From the NCBI RefSeq assembly GCF_003052605.1, contig NZ_QASO01000035.1:1-60059 (forward strand): a DNA stretch of 60,059 nucleotides, given 5' to 3'. Below the pieces are notes generated by a model, which searched no databases, had not been told where the DNA came from, and saw only the letters and a program-made list of their open reading frames with translations. A program made the position numbers and the translations under genes. Below are positions 52,108-60,059 of this stretch, piece after piece. The stretch comes from Ectopseudomonas oleovorans. GTDB taxonomy: Bacteria; Pseudomonadota; Gammaproteobacteria; Pseudomonadales; Pseudomonadaceae. Each line of letters opens with the position of its first letter. The stretch's first letter is position 1.

Positions 52108-52400
52108 GTGAACGGACAGATGTCGGCCTTCGGGGCCCCTGATGAATACAAGAAACGACTCGAACAGCAGCTGCTCGACGATGAACAACGTCTCTCGCTT
52201 GCGGTTGCCTTCTGGGGAGAGGGCGCTGTGGAGCTGGTATCAAGTCGGCCTGGCAAGGACTTTCGCCTCCTGTGCAACCTCAAGTCAGGGGGATAGAACC
52301 CCTACGTCATCCGAGAACTCTGCAAGCTCGCCAAGGGTAGAGAGGGCCGCAGCCATTGCGATTAGATCGACTTCACAGGCCCTGGATGACCTGGTTAAGT
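52108..52400 (+). pseudogene. PLD-type nuclease remnant
   Basis: The frame from GTG 52108 (AGGAGGTGG upstream) reads AFGAPDEYKKRLEQQLLDDE, SLAVAFWGEGAVELV and LLCNLKSGG, then a TAG at 52294-52296, and continues in frame with NPYVIRELCKLAKGREGR before another stop. NLKSGGTNP..VIREL is the pattern of PLD-type nucleases with the stop in place of the Thr codon. The catalytic HxK part is absent, so this is a truncated relic. 52401-52510 shows only the next promoter. Confidence 0.6.
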
Positions 52401-52510
52401 TCTATCGAAACGATTGGTTACATGCGTACATTCGAATGCGCGCATGTTGTAACTTTTCTGAAATGATTGGCTTAGTAAATTAGTGGCCCCACCACTCAAT
52501 AGGTCGTGCC

Positions 52511-52783
52511 ATGAAAAACCTCACCCTCTCAGCCCTGCTCCTCTCGTCTCTGTTCACCGGCTCCGTTATGGCCAGCGAATTCGATAAGCCTGGTTTTGTT
52601 ACCGAGGTTGAGGATGGTCGTCTCTGGGTTTTCCGCGAAGACTCTCAGGAACTGAAGGACTTCAAAGCCACTGGCGAGCCAGCCAAGCAGTTCACTGATA
52701 TCGGTTCCGGCCCGAATGGCATGACGGTCAAAGCGGCTGACGAGAAAACCCTCAAGGATTACCTTGAGGTCATCAAGAAGTAA
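52511..52783 (+). CDS. Small secreted hypothetical protein
   Basis: 90 residues: a signal peptide (MKNLTLSALLLSSLFTGSVMA) and an ~70-residue charged periplasmic domain (FVTEVEDGRLWVFREDSQEL, NGMTVKAADEKTLKDYLEVI). A bidirectional terminator follows. Convergent with arsA; similar genes near arsenic clusters exist but I do not assign a function. Confidence 0.7.
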   Translation: MKNLTLSALLLSSLFTGSVMASEFDKPGFVTEVEDGRLWVFREDSQELKDFKATGEPAKQFTDIGSGPNGMTVKAADEKTLKDYLEVIKK

Positions 52784-52795
52784 GCGCTTTCAAGC

Positions 52796-52822
52796 AGAAG
52801 GCCCGCAGAATGCGGGCCTTCT
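52796..52822. terminator. Bidirectional terminator between the secreted gene and arsA
   Basis: AGAAGGCCCGCA pairs with TGCGGGCCTTCT around GAA, between two convergent genes. Confidence 0.85.
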
Positions 52823-52834
52823 CATTGATGCAGA

Positions 52835-54589
52835 TTACTTGCTGAGAGCGAGTAAACGCTCAACCCCTACCGGCTCCTCCGACATGAGCGGAATGACCGC
52901 ATAGCGTTGCGCGTGCTCCGTCGCGACATGCTCAATATCCCTCAGTTCATTGACCGCCCGTTTATGTAATAGCGGTGATTCAGTCTTTGCGGCTGCCACG
53001 CTGTTGTTGATCACCCATGCCCAAGGCTCAATGCCGGCACGACGCAGATCAGCTTGCAGGCCAGCAGCCTCCAGCACAGGAGTGGTTTCGGCCAGGGTCA
53101 CCAACAGCACCTTGGTTTGCTTAGGATCCTGGAGTTGCATCATCGGCGTGGAAAAGCGCATGTTGCTGCCCGACATCTGCCGAGCAATGTCGCGGTGATA
53201 AGCCCCGGTGGCATCCAGTAGCAGCAAGGTGTGGCCGGTCGGGGCGGTGTCCATCACCACGAACTTTTTGCCGGCTTCACGGATGATTCGCGAGAAAGCC
53301 TGGAATACGGCGATCTCTTCGGTGCAGGGTGAACGCAGATCCTCGGCCAGCAGCGCCCGAGCCTGCTCATCCAGGCCCGCGCCCTTGGTTTGCATGACGT
53401 GATCACGATAGCGCTGTGTCTCGGTATGCGGGTCAATGCGGCTCAGCGTCAGGTGCTCAAGCGTGCCATCCAGTGTCTCGGCAAGGTGCGCGGCAGGATC
53501 AGAAGTAGTCAGGTGCACGGGCAGCCCACGTCGAGCCAACTCGACGGCAACCGCTGCGGCCAGAGTCGTTTTCCCGACACCACCTTTGCCCATCACCATG
53601 ATCAGGCCATGACCATCGGCGGCGATCTCGTCGATCAGGGACTTGAGTCGTGGAGCGTTCAATTCAATCGGCGCACTGGCCGGCGCCTGCGTGCCGTCAG
53701 CAGAGCCCTCAAGCAAAAGTTGTCGCAGGGCATCCAGTCCCACTAGGTTGAATGCTTTCAAGGGCAACAGATCGAGCGGCAGTGTTCGCAGCGCTGGCGG
53801 CATGGCGGCGACTGCGGCCTGTTCACGCTTATAGACGGCGGCAGCCAGGACATCCTTCTGCGCCTCACTCGCCGGCAGCACGCCGTTGATCACCAGGTAC
53901 TGCTCTTGCAATCCAATGGCTGCAAGCTCCTCGCGTGTGCGGGCAGCCTCGCGCAGGGTAGCGGCCTGTGCCCTGGCAACCAGAACCAGACGGGTCTTGG
54001 CTGGATCAGAAAGCGCCTTTACTGCCTCGCGATACTGGTCACGTTGTTTGTCTAAACCGGCCAACGGCCCAAGACACGATGCATCGCCTTGCCCCGCCTC
54101 CAGGAATCCACTCCAGGCCCCCGGCAGTTGCAGCAGCCGAATCGTGTGCCCGGTCGGGGCGGTATCGAAAATGATGTGATCGAAGCGGGCCTTCAGTTCA
54201 TCGTTGACCAGCAGTGAGGTGAATTCGTCGAAGGCTGCGATCTCGGTCGTGCAGGCTCCCGATAATTGCTCCTCCATGCCTTTGACCACATCAGCAGGCA
54301 TGACACCCCTCGCCGGGCCCACAATCCGATCCCGATAGGCCTGAGCTGCGCCCTGTGGGTCGATCTCCAGGGCCGCCAGGTTTTCCACGGCAGGCACGGC
54401 GGTAATGTGATTGCCGATCTCCAGACCGAATACCTGCCCGACATTGGAGGCCGGATCGGTGCTGACCAGCAGCACTCGCTTGCCCTGACGGGTCAGCTCC
54501 AGGGCTGTCGCGCAGGCAATGGAGGTCTTTCCGACCCCCCCCTTGCCGGTGAAGAACAGGAAGCGTGGTGCATTGTCGATAAAGCGCAT
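52835..54589 (-). CDS. arsA: Arsenite efflux pump ATPase ArsA
   Basis: 584 residues made of two homologous P-loop halves: GKGGVGKTSIACATALELTRQ at residue ~15 and MGKGGVGKTTLAAAVAVELAR at ~330, each with a TAPTGHT signal. The three arsenite cysteines are present: SGACTTEIAAF, DASCLGPL, and RSPCTEEIAVF. It is 10 nt downstream of acr3 on the same strand and should energise its efflux. Acr3 paired with ArsA is less usual than ArsB-ArsA. Confidence 0.95.
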   Translation of the reverse strand: MRFIDNAPRFLFFTGKGGVGKTSIACATALELTRQGKRVLLVSTDPASNVGQVFGLEIGNHITAVPAVENLAALEIDPQGAAQAYRDRIVGPARGVMPADVVKGMEEQLSGACTTEIAAFDEFTSLLVNDELKARFDHIIFDTAPTGHTIRLLQLPGAWSGFLEAGQGDASCLGPLAGLDKQRDQYREAVKALSDPAKTRLVLVARAQAATLREAARTREELAAIGLQEQYLVINGVLPASEAQKDVLAAAVYKREQAAVAAMPPALRTLPLDLLPLKAFNLVGLDALRQLLLEGSADGTQAPASAPIELNAPRLKSLIDEIAADGHGLIMVMGKGGVGKTTLAAAVAVELARRGLPVHLTTSDPAAHLAETLDGTLEHLTLSRIDPHTETQRYRDHVMQTKGAGLDEQARALLAEDLRSPCTEEIAVFQAFSRIIREAGKKFVVMDTAPTGHTLLLLDATGAYHRDIARQMSGSNMRFSTPMMQLQDPKQTKVLLVTLAETTPVLEAAGLQADLRRAGIEPWAWVINNSVAAAKTESPLLHKRAVNELRDIEHVATEHAQRYAVIPLMSEEPVGVERLLALSK

Positions 54590-54598
54590 TCTGACCCC

Positions 54599-55678
54599 CT
54601 AGCGATTGTTGAGGCTGCTCTCGTACCAGTTGCGTGTGCTGTTGACCATGCGTACCAGCCATAGCATCACGGGCACTTCGATCAGTACGCCGACCACGGT
54701 TGCCAGGGCGGCACCCGAGTTGAATCCGTACAAGACAATGGCCACGGCTACGGCCAGCTCGAAGAAGTTGGAGGCGCCGATCATGGTGGCCGGGCCCGCT
54801 ATGTCGTGGCGCACTTTCAGGGTATGGCAGAGCCAGTAACCCAGTGCCGCGATGAACAGCGTCTGCACCAGCAGGGGGATCGCGATGATGCCGATTATCA
54901 GAGGTTGCTCGACGATGGACTCACCCTGGAAGGAGAACAACAGAACCAGAGTGGCCAGCAGAGCGATGATGGAAAATGGCGAAATCTTCGCCAGCACATT
55001 CTCGAAATAGGCTTCGCCGCGCTTCATCAGTTGAGCCCGCAGAAACTGGGCGATGGCCAGCGGGATGACGATGTACATCACCACGGAAAGCAGCAGGGTG
55101 TCCCAAGGCACCGGGATCGAAGAAACGCCCAGCAACAGCGCCACGATAGGCGCAAAGGCAAACACCATGACCAGATCGTTCAGTGCCACCTGGGTCAGAG
55201 TGAAGTTGGCATTACCCTTACACAGGTTGCTCCAGACAAACACCATCGCCGTGCAGGGCGCCGCACCGAGCAGGATCAAGCCGGCCATGTAGCTATCCAG
55301 CTCTTCGGCGGGCAGCCAGGGCGCAAACACCTGCTTGATAAAGAACCAGCCAATCAGCGCCATGGAAAACGGCTTGACCGCCCAGTTAACGAACAGCGTG
55401 ACGAACATGCCGTTCTTCTGCTGGCGCACTTCGCTGATGGCGCTGAAGTCGATCTTCATCAGCATCGGAATGATCATCACCCAGATCAGCAGGCCAACCG
55501 GGATATTGACCTTCGCCACCTCCAGGGCGCCGACGGCCTGAGCCGCTTGCGGCACAACCAAGCCAAGCACGGTGCCCACCACGATGCACAGGAACACCCA
55601 CAGGGTCAGGTAGCGCTCAAAAACTCCCAGTTGAGCCCCAGAGGCCTGCTTCATCGCGACTTCACACGCATTTGTCAT
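54599..55678 (-). CDS. acr3: ACR3-family arsenite permease
   Basis: 359 residues, ten predicted helices. ACR3 signatures: the conserved Cys in LLGAAPCTAMVFVWSNLCKG and NANFTLTQVALNDLVM, plus the AIGASNFFELAVAVAI-like region near the end. Exports As(III). The first ATG (55678) is used; 55654 is possible. arsA follows, and the ArsC-ArsR fusion is divergent. Confidence 0.93.
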   Translation of the reverse strand: MTNACEVAMKQASGAQLGVFERYLTLWVFLCIVVGTVLGLVVPQAAQAVGALEVAKVNIPVGLLIWVMIIPMLMKIDFSAISEVRQQKNGMFVTLFVNWAVKPFSMALIGWFFIKQVFAPWLPAEELDSYMAGLILLGAAPCTAMVFVWSNLCKGNANFTLTQVALNDLVMVFAFAPIVALLLGVSSIPVPWDTLLLSVVMYIVIPLAIAQFLRAQLMKRGEAYFENVLAKISPFSIIALLATLVLLFSFQGESIVEQPLIIGIIAIPLLVQTLFIAALGYWLCHTLKVRHDIAGPATMIGASNFFELAVAVAIVLYGFNSGAALATVVGVLIEVPVMLWLVRMVNSTRNWYESSLNNR

Positions 55679-55787
55679 CTTTGCTGCCTATCCTCGTTCC
55701 CTTGGCGCGCAACGCGCCGCATATTCACTTTACTGCATATTCGAAAAATAATATATTTTCTCATGTGCATCTTTGATAGGGATCAAC
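55679..55787. promoter_or_regulatory. Divergent ars promoter region
   Basis: A ~110-bp AT-rich stretch between acr3 and the ArsC-ArsR gene, with GCATATTC twice and ATAATATATTTT, giving interrupted dyads typical of ArsR sites. An exact operator cannot be set without data. Confidence 0.55.
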
Positions 55788-56570
55788 ATGAGCCAGAAAA
55801 AGCGCGTCCTGTTCCTCTGCGTCGCGAACTCCTCACGCTCGCAGATGGCCGAAGCCCTGCTGCGCCACACCGACTCAGAACATTTTGAAGTCTACAGCGC
55901 AGGCTCCGCCCCCACTGAAGTCGACACCCGAGCCCGCAACGCATTGGAGCAGCTTGGTGTTCCCACTGATGGGCTTTACAGCAAGTCCATCGAGCAGGTC
56001 GCTGGCGAGCCGTTCGACTATGTGATCACCCTGTGTGACAAGTCCGCCCTGGAGTGCCAGGCACTTCCAGGGGCCGGTGAGTACATCGCCTGGAACTTCG
56101 AAGACCCAGCGACCAGCTCGCAGAAAGATGCCTATCGCAAGACCCTGCATGAGATACATGAACGGATAAAGATGTTCGTGCTGATTAAAAGTAAACCGGC
56201 GAATGAAGCTTCCACCCTGCATGCCATGTCGCCAACCGAGGTCTTCAAATGCCTGGCCGAGGAAACGCGGGCGCGAATCGCCTTGCTGGTGACCCTGGAA
56301 CAGGAACTCTGTGTCTGTGAACTGACCTCTGCACTAGAAGAGGCGCAACCCAAGATATCCCGGCACCTGGCCCTGCTGCGCGGCTGTGGTCTGCTGGAGG
56401 ATCGACGCAATGGTCAGTGGGTGTACTACCGCCTGCACCCGCAGCTGCCGGAATGGGTGACCGATATCCTCAAGCAGACCCTGGACAACAATGCCGAGTG
56501 GTTGCGCCAGGATGTGCAGCGCCTCTGGCAAATGCGTGATCGCCCTGGGCGCAAGCCTGCCTGCGATTGA
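55788..56570 (+). CDS. Fused arsenate reductase-ArsR repressor
   Basis: 260 residues. Residues 1-~140 are an LMWP-type ArsC (LFLCVANSSRSQMAEAL with Cys11, VITLCDKSALECQA with further thiols); residues ~147-260 are a winged HTH ArsR (EVFKCLAEETRARIALLV, ELCVCELTSALEEAQPKISRHLALLR) with the CVC metal site. It reduces As(V) and senses As(III), switching the divergent operons. Fusions of this order occur in some environmental bacteria. ATG 55788 fits LMWP-type starts. Confidence 0.92.
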   Translation: MSQKKRVLFLCVANSSRSQMAEALLRHTDSEHFEVYSAGSAPTEVDTRARNALEQLGVPTDGLYSKSIEQVAGEPFDYVITLCDKSALECQALPGAGEYIAWNFEDPATSSQKDAYRKTLHEIHERIKMFVLIKSKPANEASTLHAMSPTEVFKCLAEETRARIALLVTLEQELCVCELTSALEEAQPKISRHLALLRGCGLLEDRRNGQWVYYRLHPQLPEWVTDILKQTLDNNAEWLRQDVQRLWQMRDRPGRKPACD

Positions 56571-56586
56571 ATACCAGGCACTGGGG

Positions 56587-57063
56587 ATGACCATGAACGT
56601 TTTGTTTCTCTGCACCGCCAATAGCTGCCGCAGCATCCTGTCGGAGGCCATCTTCAATGCGCTGGCCCCCAAGGGTATGCGGGCCTTTAGTGCGGGCAGT
56701 CACCCCAAGGGAGAGGTCAACCCATTGGCCTTGCAGGCACTGCTTGATGCCGGATTCGATGTTGATGGGCTGTACAGCAAATCAACCGATGCCCATCAGG
56801 CTCTCGCCCCTGACATCGTCATTACCGTCTGCGACAACGCAGCCGGAGAGGCCTGCCCCGTTTTCTTTGGCCCGGCGACTCGTTGTCACTGGGGGCTGAG
56901 TGACCCCTCCGAAGTCAACGGTTCTGAGGCGGAAATTGACGCCGCGTTTGCAGCCACCATCCAGCAGATTCAGACACGCGTGAGCGCATTTATCGCGCTG
57001 CCCTTTACTCAACTCGACAGCGATGCGCTCAAGGCCGAGCTGAACAGAATCGGCTCGTTGTAG
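56587..57063 (+). CDS. arsC: LMWP-type arsenate reductase ArsC
   Basis: 158 residues. The P-loop is LFLCTANSCRSILSEAIF; the second cysteine pair is in ITVCDNAAGEACPVFFG; GLSDPSEV is also seen. It uses glutaredoxin or thioredoxin to reduce As(V) to As(III). It follows the fusion gene by 16 nt, so the cluster has two ArsC domains. Starts at 56587 and 56593 are both possible. Confidence 0.93.
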   Translation: MTMNVLFLCTANSCRSILSEAIFNALAPKGMRAFSAGSHPKGEVNPLALQALLDAGFDVDGLYSKSTDAHQALAPDIVITVCDNAAGEACPVFFGPATRCHWGLSDPSEVNGSEAEIDAAFAATIQQIQTRVSAFIALPFTQLDSDALKAELNRIGSL

Positions 57064-57081
57064 CCCAAGAGGTACAAACCC

Positions 57082-57792
57082 ATGATCGACAACCTGCCCA
57101 ACGTCGCCGAGGAGCTGTTTGCCCGCTCTATCCCGACAAACCTGGGCCTCGCCGAAGGCGAGCACAAGCCGCGCATTCTGCTGCTCTATGGCTCCAATCG
57201 TGAGCGCTCCTACAGCCGTCTGCTGACCCAGGAAGCGGCGTGCTTGCTGGAAGCCTTCGGCGCGGAAACCCGAATATTCGATCCTTCCGGCCTGCCCATG
57301 CCGGACGATGCCGACAGCAGCCATCCCAAGGTCAAGGAACTCATCGACCTGGTGCTCTGGTCTGAAGGTCAGGTGTGGTGTTCACCCGAGCGCCACGGCG
57401 CTATGACCGGCGTATTCAAGTCGCAGATCGACTGGATACCGCTGACCATGGGTGCCATCCGTCCCAGTCAGGGCAAGACCCTGGCCGTGATGCAGGTCTG
57501 TGGAGGCTCGCAATCCTTCAATGCGGTTAACCAGATGCGTGTGCTGGGGCGCTGGATGCGCATGTTCACCATCCCCAACCAGTCTTCAGTGCCCAAGGCC
57601 TACCTCGAATTCGACGAGGCCGGGCGCATGAAACCTTCCAGCTATTACGACCGCGTTGTGGACGTCATGGAGGAACTGGTCAAGTTCACCCTGCTGCTGC
57701 GCGGCCACAGCGACTATTTGGTCGACCGTTACTCGGAACGTAAAGAGTCCGCTGAAGAACTCTCCAAGCGCGTCAACCAGCGCGCCATCTGA
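57082..57792 (+). CDS. arsH: NADPH-dependent FMN reductase ArsH
   Basis: 236 residues. Flavodoxin-like FMN site [33 protein letters not shown] and the C-terminal helix with [12 protein letters not shown] match ArsH. It oxidises trivalent organoarsenicals and helps with oxidative stress. It is 18 nt after arsC, in the same operon. Confidence 0.95.
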   Translation: MIDNLPNVAEELFARSIPTNLGLAEGEHKPRILLLYGSNRERSYSRLLTQEAACLLEAFGAETRIFDPSGLPMPDDADSSHPKVKELIDLVLWSEGQVWCSPERHGAMTGVFKSQIDWIPLTMGAIRPSQGKTLAVMQVCGGSQSFNAVNQMRVLGRWMRMFTIPNQSSVPKAYLEFDEAGRMKPSSYYDRVVDVMEELVKFTLLLRGHSDYLVDRYSERKESAEELSKRVNQRAI

Positions 57793-57811
57793 CTACCAGG
57801 AAACCCTCTCA

Positions 57812-58312
57812 ATGAATCACCCCTACGACCGGCTCAGCATTCCCGGTATCCAAGGCAAACTCATCTTCACGCCCTGTCCCGGCACCAAAGACAGCAGCCT
57901 TGTCGACTCGCTGGCCACGCTGAAACAGGCCGGTGCCTCTGCCGTGATCAGCCTGATGCCGGCAAGCGAACTGGCCTCCAACGAGGCCGAGGACATCGGC
58001 AAGCAATGCCAGGCGCAAGACATGGCCTGGTTCCACCTGCCGGTGGCGGATGAGCAAGTACCGCTCGAAGATTTCGGCCAGGGCTGGAAAGCCTGCAAAC
58101 AGAGCATCCTTGAGCGGCTCAATGCGGGCCAGGACATCGCCATCCACTGCAAGGGCGGCTCGGGACGCACCGGGCTGATTGCGGCGCGGATCATGATCGA
58201 GGCCGGCATTCCCCGCGCCGATGCCATTGCCCTGGTGCAAGCCCTGCGTCCCAAGGCTATTCAACACCCTGCCCACATCAACTGGATCACCCAGTTCGAT
58301 GCTGCCCACTAA
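57812..58312 (+). CDS. Dual-specificity-type phosphatase of the ars operon
   Basis: 166 residues. The CX5R signature is [20 protein letters not shown], with a general acid Asp upstream in [11 protein letters not shown]. The rest is a cyclin-dependent-kinase-inhibitor-3-like/DSP fold. It sits between arsH and the GAPDH gene with short gaps. Its substrate is unknown; arsenate-sensitive sugar or glycerate phosphates are possible. Confidence 0.85.
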   Translation: MNHPYDRLSIPGIQGKLIFTPCPGTKDSSLVDSLATLKQAGASAVISLMPASELASNEAEDIGKQCQAQDMAWFHLPVADEQVPLEDFGQGWKACKQSILERLNAGQDIAIHCKGGSGRTGLIAARIMIEAGIPRADAIALVQALRPKAIQHPAHINWITQFDAAH

Positions 58313-58335
58313 CTCCAGTAGATGAGTCGAAAAAC

Positions 58336-59340
58336 ATGGCTATCAAAATTGGTATCAACGGTTTCGGTCGCATCGGTCGTTTGGCGCTGCGCGCCTCCTG
58401 GGACTGGCCCGAGTTCGAATTTGTCCGCATCAATGATCCGGCAGGCGATGCCGCCACCCATGCGCACCTGATCAACTTCGACTCGGTGCACGGTCGCTGG
58501 CACCACGAAGCCGGCAGCGAAGGCGATTGCGTGGTGATCGGCGGCAAGCGCATCCAGGTCACCGCCAACAAGGCGATTGCCGACACCGACTGGTCGGACT
58601 GCGATCTGGTGATCGAGGCCAGCGGCAAGATGAAGACCGTGGCGGTATTGCAGGCTTACCTGGATCAGGGCGTGAAGCGGGTCGTGGTCTGCGCGCCCGT
58701 GAAGGAGAAAGGCGCACTGAACGTGGTGATGGGTGTCAACCAGCAGCTGTTCAATCCAGCCGAGCACCGCATCGTCACCGCTGCCTCCTGTACCACCAAT
58801 TGCCTGGCTCCGGTGGTCAAGGTGATTCACGAGAACCTCGGCATCCGCCATGGCTCGATCACTACCATTCATGACCTGACCAACACCCAGAGCATCCTCG
58901 ACACCCCGCACAAGGATCTGCGCCGTGCACGCGCTAGCGGCATGAGCCTGATCCCGACCAGCACCGGTTCGGCCACCGCCATCGCCGAGATTTTCCCCGA
59001 GCTGCGCGGCAAGCTGAACGGCCATGCCGTGCGCGTGCCGCTGGCCAACGCCTCGCTGACCGACTGCGTGTTCGAAGTCGAACGGGCCACCACGGTGGAG
59101 GAAGTCAACCAACTGCTGAAGGCTGCTGCCGACAGCCAGCTGAAAGGCATCCTCGGCTACGAGGAACGCCCGCTGGTCTCCATCGATTACCGCACTGACC
59201 CGCGCTCCTCAATCATCGATGCGCTGTCGACCATGGTCATCAACGGCACTCAGGTGAAGCTGTATGCCTGGTACGACAACGAATGGGGCTATGCCAACCG
59301 CACCGTGGAGCTGGCCAAACTGGTCGGCCTGGCCGTTTAA
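58336..59340 (+). CDS. Glyceraldehyde-3-phosphate dehydrogenase of the ars operon
   Basis: 334 residues. Rossmann fold [15 protein letters not shown], catalytic Cys in [12 protein letters not shown] and His in [11 protein letters not shown] region, with the closing [12 protein letters not shown]. In ArsJ systems this enzyme forms 1-arseno-3-phosphoglycerate from arsenate and GAP, which ArsJ then exports. It is directly upstream of arsJ (18 nt). An NAD-GAPDH without operon context would be glycolytic, but placement settles the role. Confidence 0.93.
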   Translation: MAIKIGINGFGRIGRLALRASWDWPEFEFVRINDPAGDAATHAHLINFDSVHGRWHHEAGSEGDCVVIGGKRIQVTANKAIADTDWSDCDLVIEASGKMKTVAVLQAYLDQGVKRVVVCAPVKEKGALNVVMGVNQQLFNPAEHRIVTAASCTTNCLAPVVKVIHENLGIRHGSITTIHDLTNTQSILDTPHKDLRRARASGMSLIPTSTGSATAIAEIFPELRGKLNGHAVRVPLANASLTDCVFEVERATTVEEVNQLLKAAADSQLKGILGYEERPLVSIDYRTDPRSSIIDALSTMVINGTQVKLYAWYDNEWGYANRTVELAKLVGLAV

Positions 59341-59358
59341 CCAAGTAGGGATGCAAGC

Positions 59359-60059
59359 ATGAAGGCGTTGTCAGCCCTGGCCCCGGAGGTCAAACAGTAC
59401 CTGCTGGTGACCGGCAATTACTGGGCATTCACCCTCACCGATGGCGCCTTGCGCATGTTGGTGGTGTTGCACTTCCACAGCCTGGGCTACAGCCCCTTGC
59501 AGATTGCCGCGCTGTTTCTGTTTTACGAGATCTTCGGCGTAGTCACCAACCTGGTCGGCGGCTACCTCGGCGCCCGATTGGGCCTTAATCGCACCATGAA
59601 TATCGGCCTGGCGATGCAGGTGGTCGCACTGCTGATGCTCACCGTGCCCGCCGCCTGGCTAACCGTGCCTTGGGTCATGGGCGCACAGGCGCTGTCGGGG
59701 ATCGCCAAAGACCTCAACAAGATGTCGGCCAAGAGTTCCATCAAACTCCTGGTGCCCGATGCCCAGCAGGGCACGCTGTACAAGTGGGTGGCAATCCTCA
59801 CCGGCTCGAAGAATGCGCTCAAGGGCGTGGGTTTCTTCCTCGGCGGCGCCCTGCTGGCCGTGCTGGGTTTTGCCGGCGCGGTATTGACCATGGCCGGCGT
59901 GCTGGCGGTGATCTGGATCGCCAGTCTGTTCCTGTTGAAGAAGGATCTGGGCAAGGCCAAAGCCAAGCCCAAGTTCAAGGACATCCTTTCCAAAAGCCGG
60001 GCGATCAACATCCTCTCCGCCGCGCGCCTGTTCCTCTTTGGCGCCCGCGATGTCTGGTT
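59359..60059 (+). CDS. arsJ: ArsJ, 1-arseno-3-phosphoglycerate exporter (partial, runs off window)
   Basis: 234 residues of an MFS permease visible (KQYLLVTGNYWAFTLTDGAL, NLVGGYLGARLGLN, SAKSSIKLLVPDAQQG). Pairs with the upstream GAPDH for arsenate efflux. Start at ATG 59359. The reading frame is open at the edge, so no stop or downstream context is known. Confidence 0.93.
   Translation, partial: MKALSALAPEVKQYLLVTGNYWAFTLTDGALRMLVVLHFHSLGYSPLQIAALFLFYEIFGVVTNLVGGYLGARLGLNRTMNIGLAMQVVALLMLTVPAAWLTVPWVMGAQALSGIAKDLNKMSAKSSIKLLVPDAQQGTLYKWVAILTGSKNALKGVGFFLGGALLAVLGFAGAVLTMAGVLAVIWIASLFLLKKDLGKAKAKPKFKDILSKSRAINILSAARLFLFGARDVW

Larger units (their letters stand above)
31821..60059 (+). mobile_element. 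Integrated island with recombinase module, inserted in thyA (right end outside window)
   Basis: The left end is fixed to within a few bases of 31821, where thyA homology stops. From there a closely packed recombinase operon and replacement thyA are followed by lower-GC cargo and an arsenic cluster. No return to core gene order or to thyA 3' sequence occurs before the edge, so everything to 60059 is treated as element, but a separate neighbouring insertion cannot be excluded. No terminal repeat can be verified with one end only. Confidence 0.75.

Noticed and set aside
52784..60059. Right end of the island or host thyA 3' half within the window
   Set aside because: No ThyA C-terminal coding sequence and no return to core gene order was found.

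Overview
The window looks like a high-GC Pseudomonas chromosome. Gene content and order in the first half follow blocks I know from P. aeruginosa: gpmI, rhodanese, grxC, secB, trmL; then serA next to the D-2-hydroxyglutarate dehydrogenase; then rpiA, ilvA, rppH, ptsP, a TauE-like permease, lgt and thyA. Pseudomonas-type REP palindromes fill the gaps. The species cannot be fixed from the sequence alone.

Region 1 (1-31.3 kb) is ordinary core genome. It holds a partial IS110-type transposase at the left edge, the secB block, an AHL/penicillin-type acylase, an AraC regulator, small enzymes, serine metabolism, two SdiA-regulated-like genes (one broken by an in-frame TGA), a CadR/CadA cadmium-zinc efflux pair, rpiA, ilvA, RNA pyrophosphohydrolase, PtsP, Lgt and the start of thyA. 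Two short REP-containing MITE-like units (10.1 and 12.4 kb) sit inside hairpin loops and are flanked by 10-11 bp direct repeats.

Region 2 (31.8-42.5 kb) is the core of an integrated mobile element. The host thyA is cut after codon 172, in the dUMP-binding motif. The element then encodes a tyrosine recombinase (itself split by an IS3-family element), a 1409-residue protein with five ~155-residue repeats followed by a recombinase-like domain, a 699-residue tyrosine recombinase, a small HTH/coiled-coil protein and a complete, divergent thyA. These genes overlap or nearly touch and read as one operon. The replacement thyA should compensate for the gene destroyed by insertion. The layout recalls Tn554, RIT elements and the gamma-mobile-trio (GMT) islands.

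Region 3 (42.5-52.8 kb) is cargo of mostly unknown genes with lower GC: an MvaT-family silencer, a TIGR02391-type protein, an Abi/HEPN protein, a NYN/LOTUS protein, a broken PLD-type gene, an SH3-domain protein, a transglutaminase-like candidate and several hypotheticals. It has the look of a defence or accessory cluster.

Region 4 (52.8-60.06 kb) is an arsenic resistance cluster: acr3-arsA on the minus strand, diverging from an ArsC-ArsR fusion, a second ArsC, ArsH, a dual-specificity-type phosphatase, a GAPDH and ArsJ, which runs off the edge. GAPDH and ArsJ form the known 1-arseno-3-phosphoglycerate efflux route. The right end of the element and the 3' half of host thyA are not in the window, so the arsenic genes are probably cargo of the same element.
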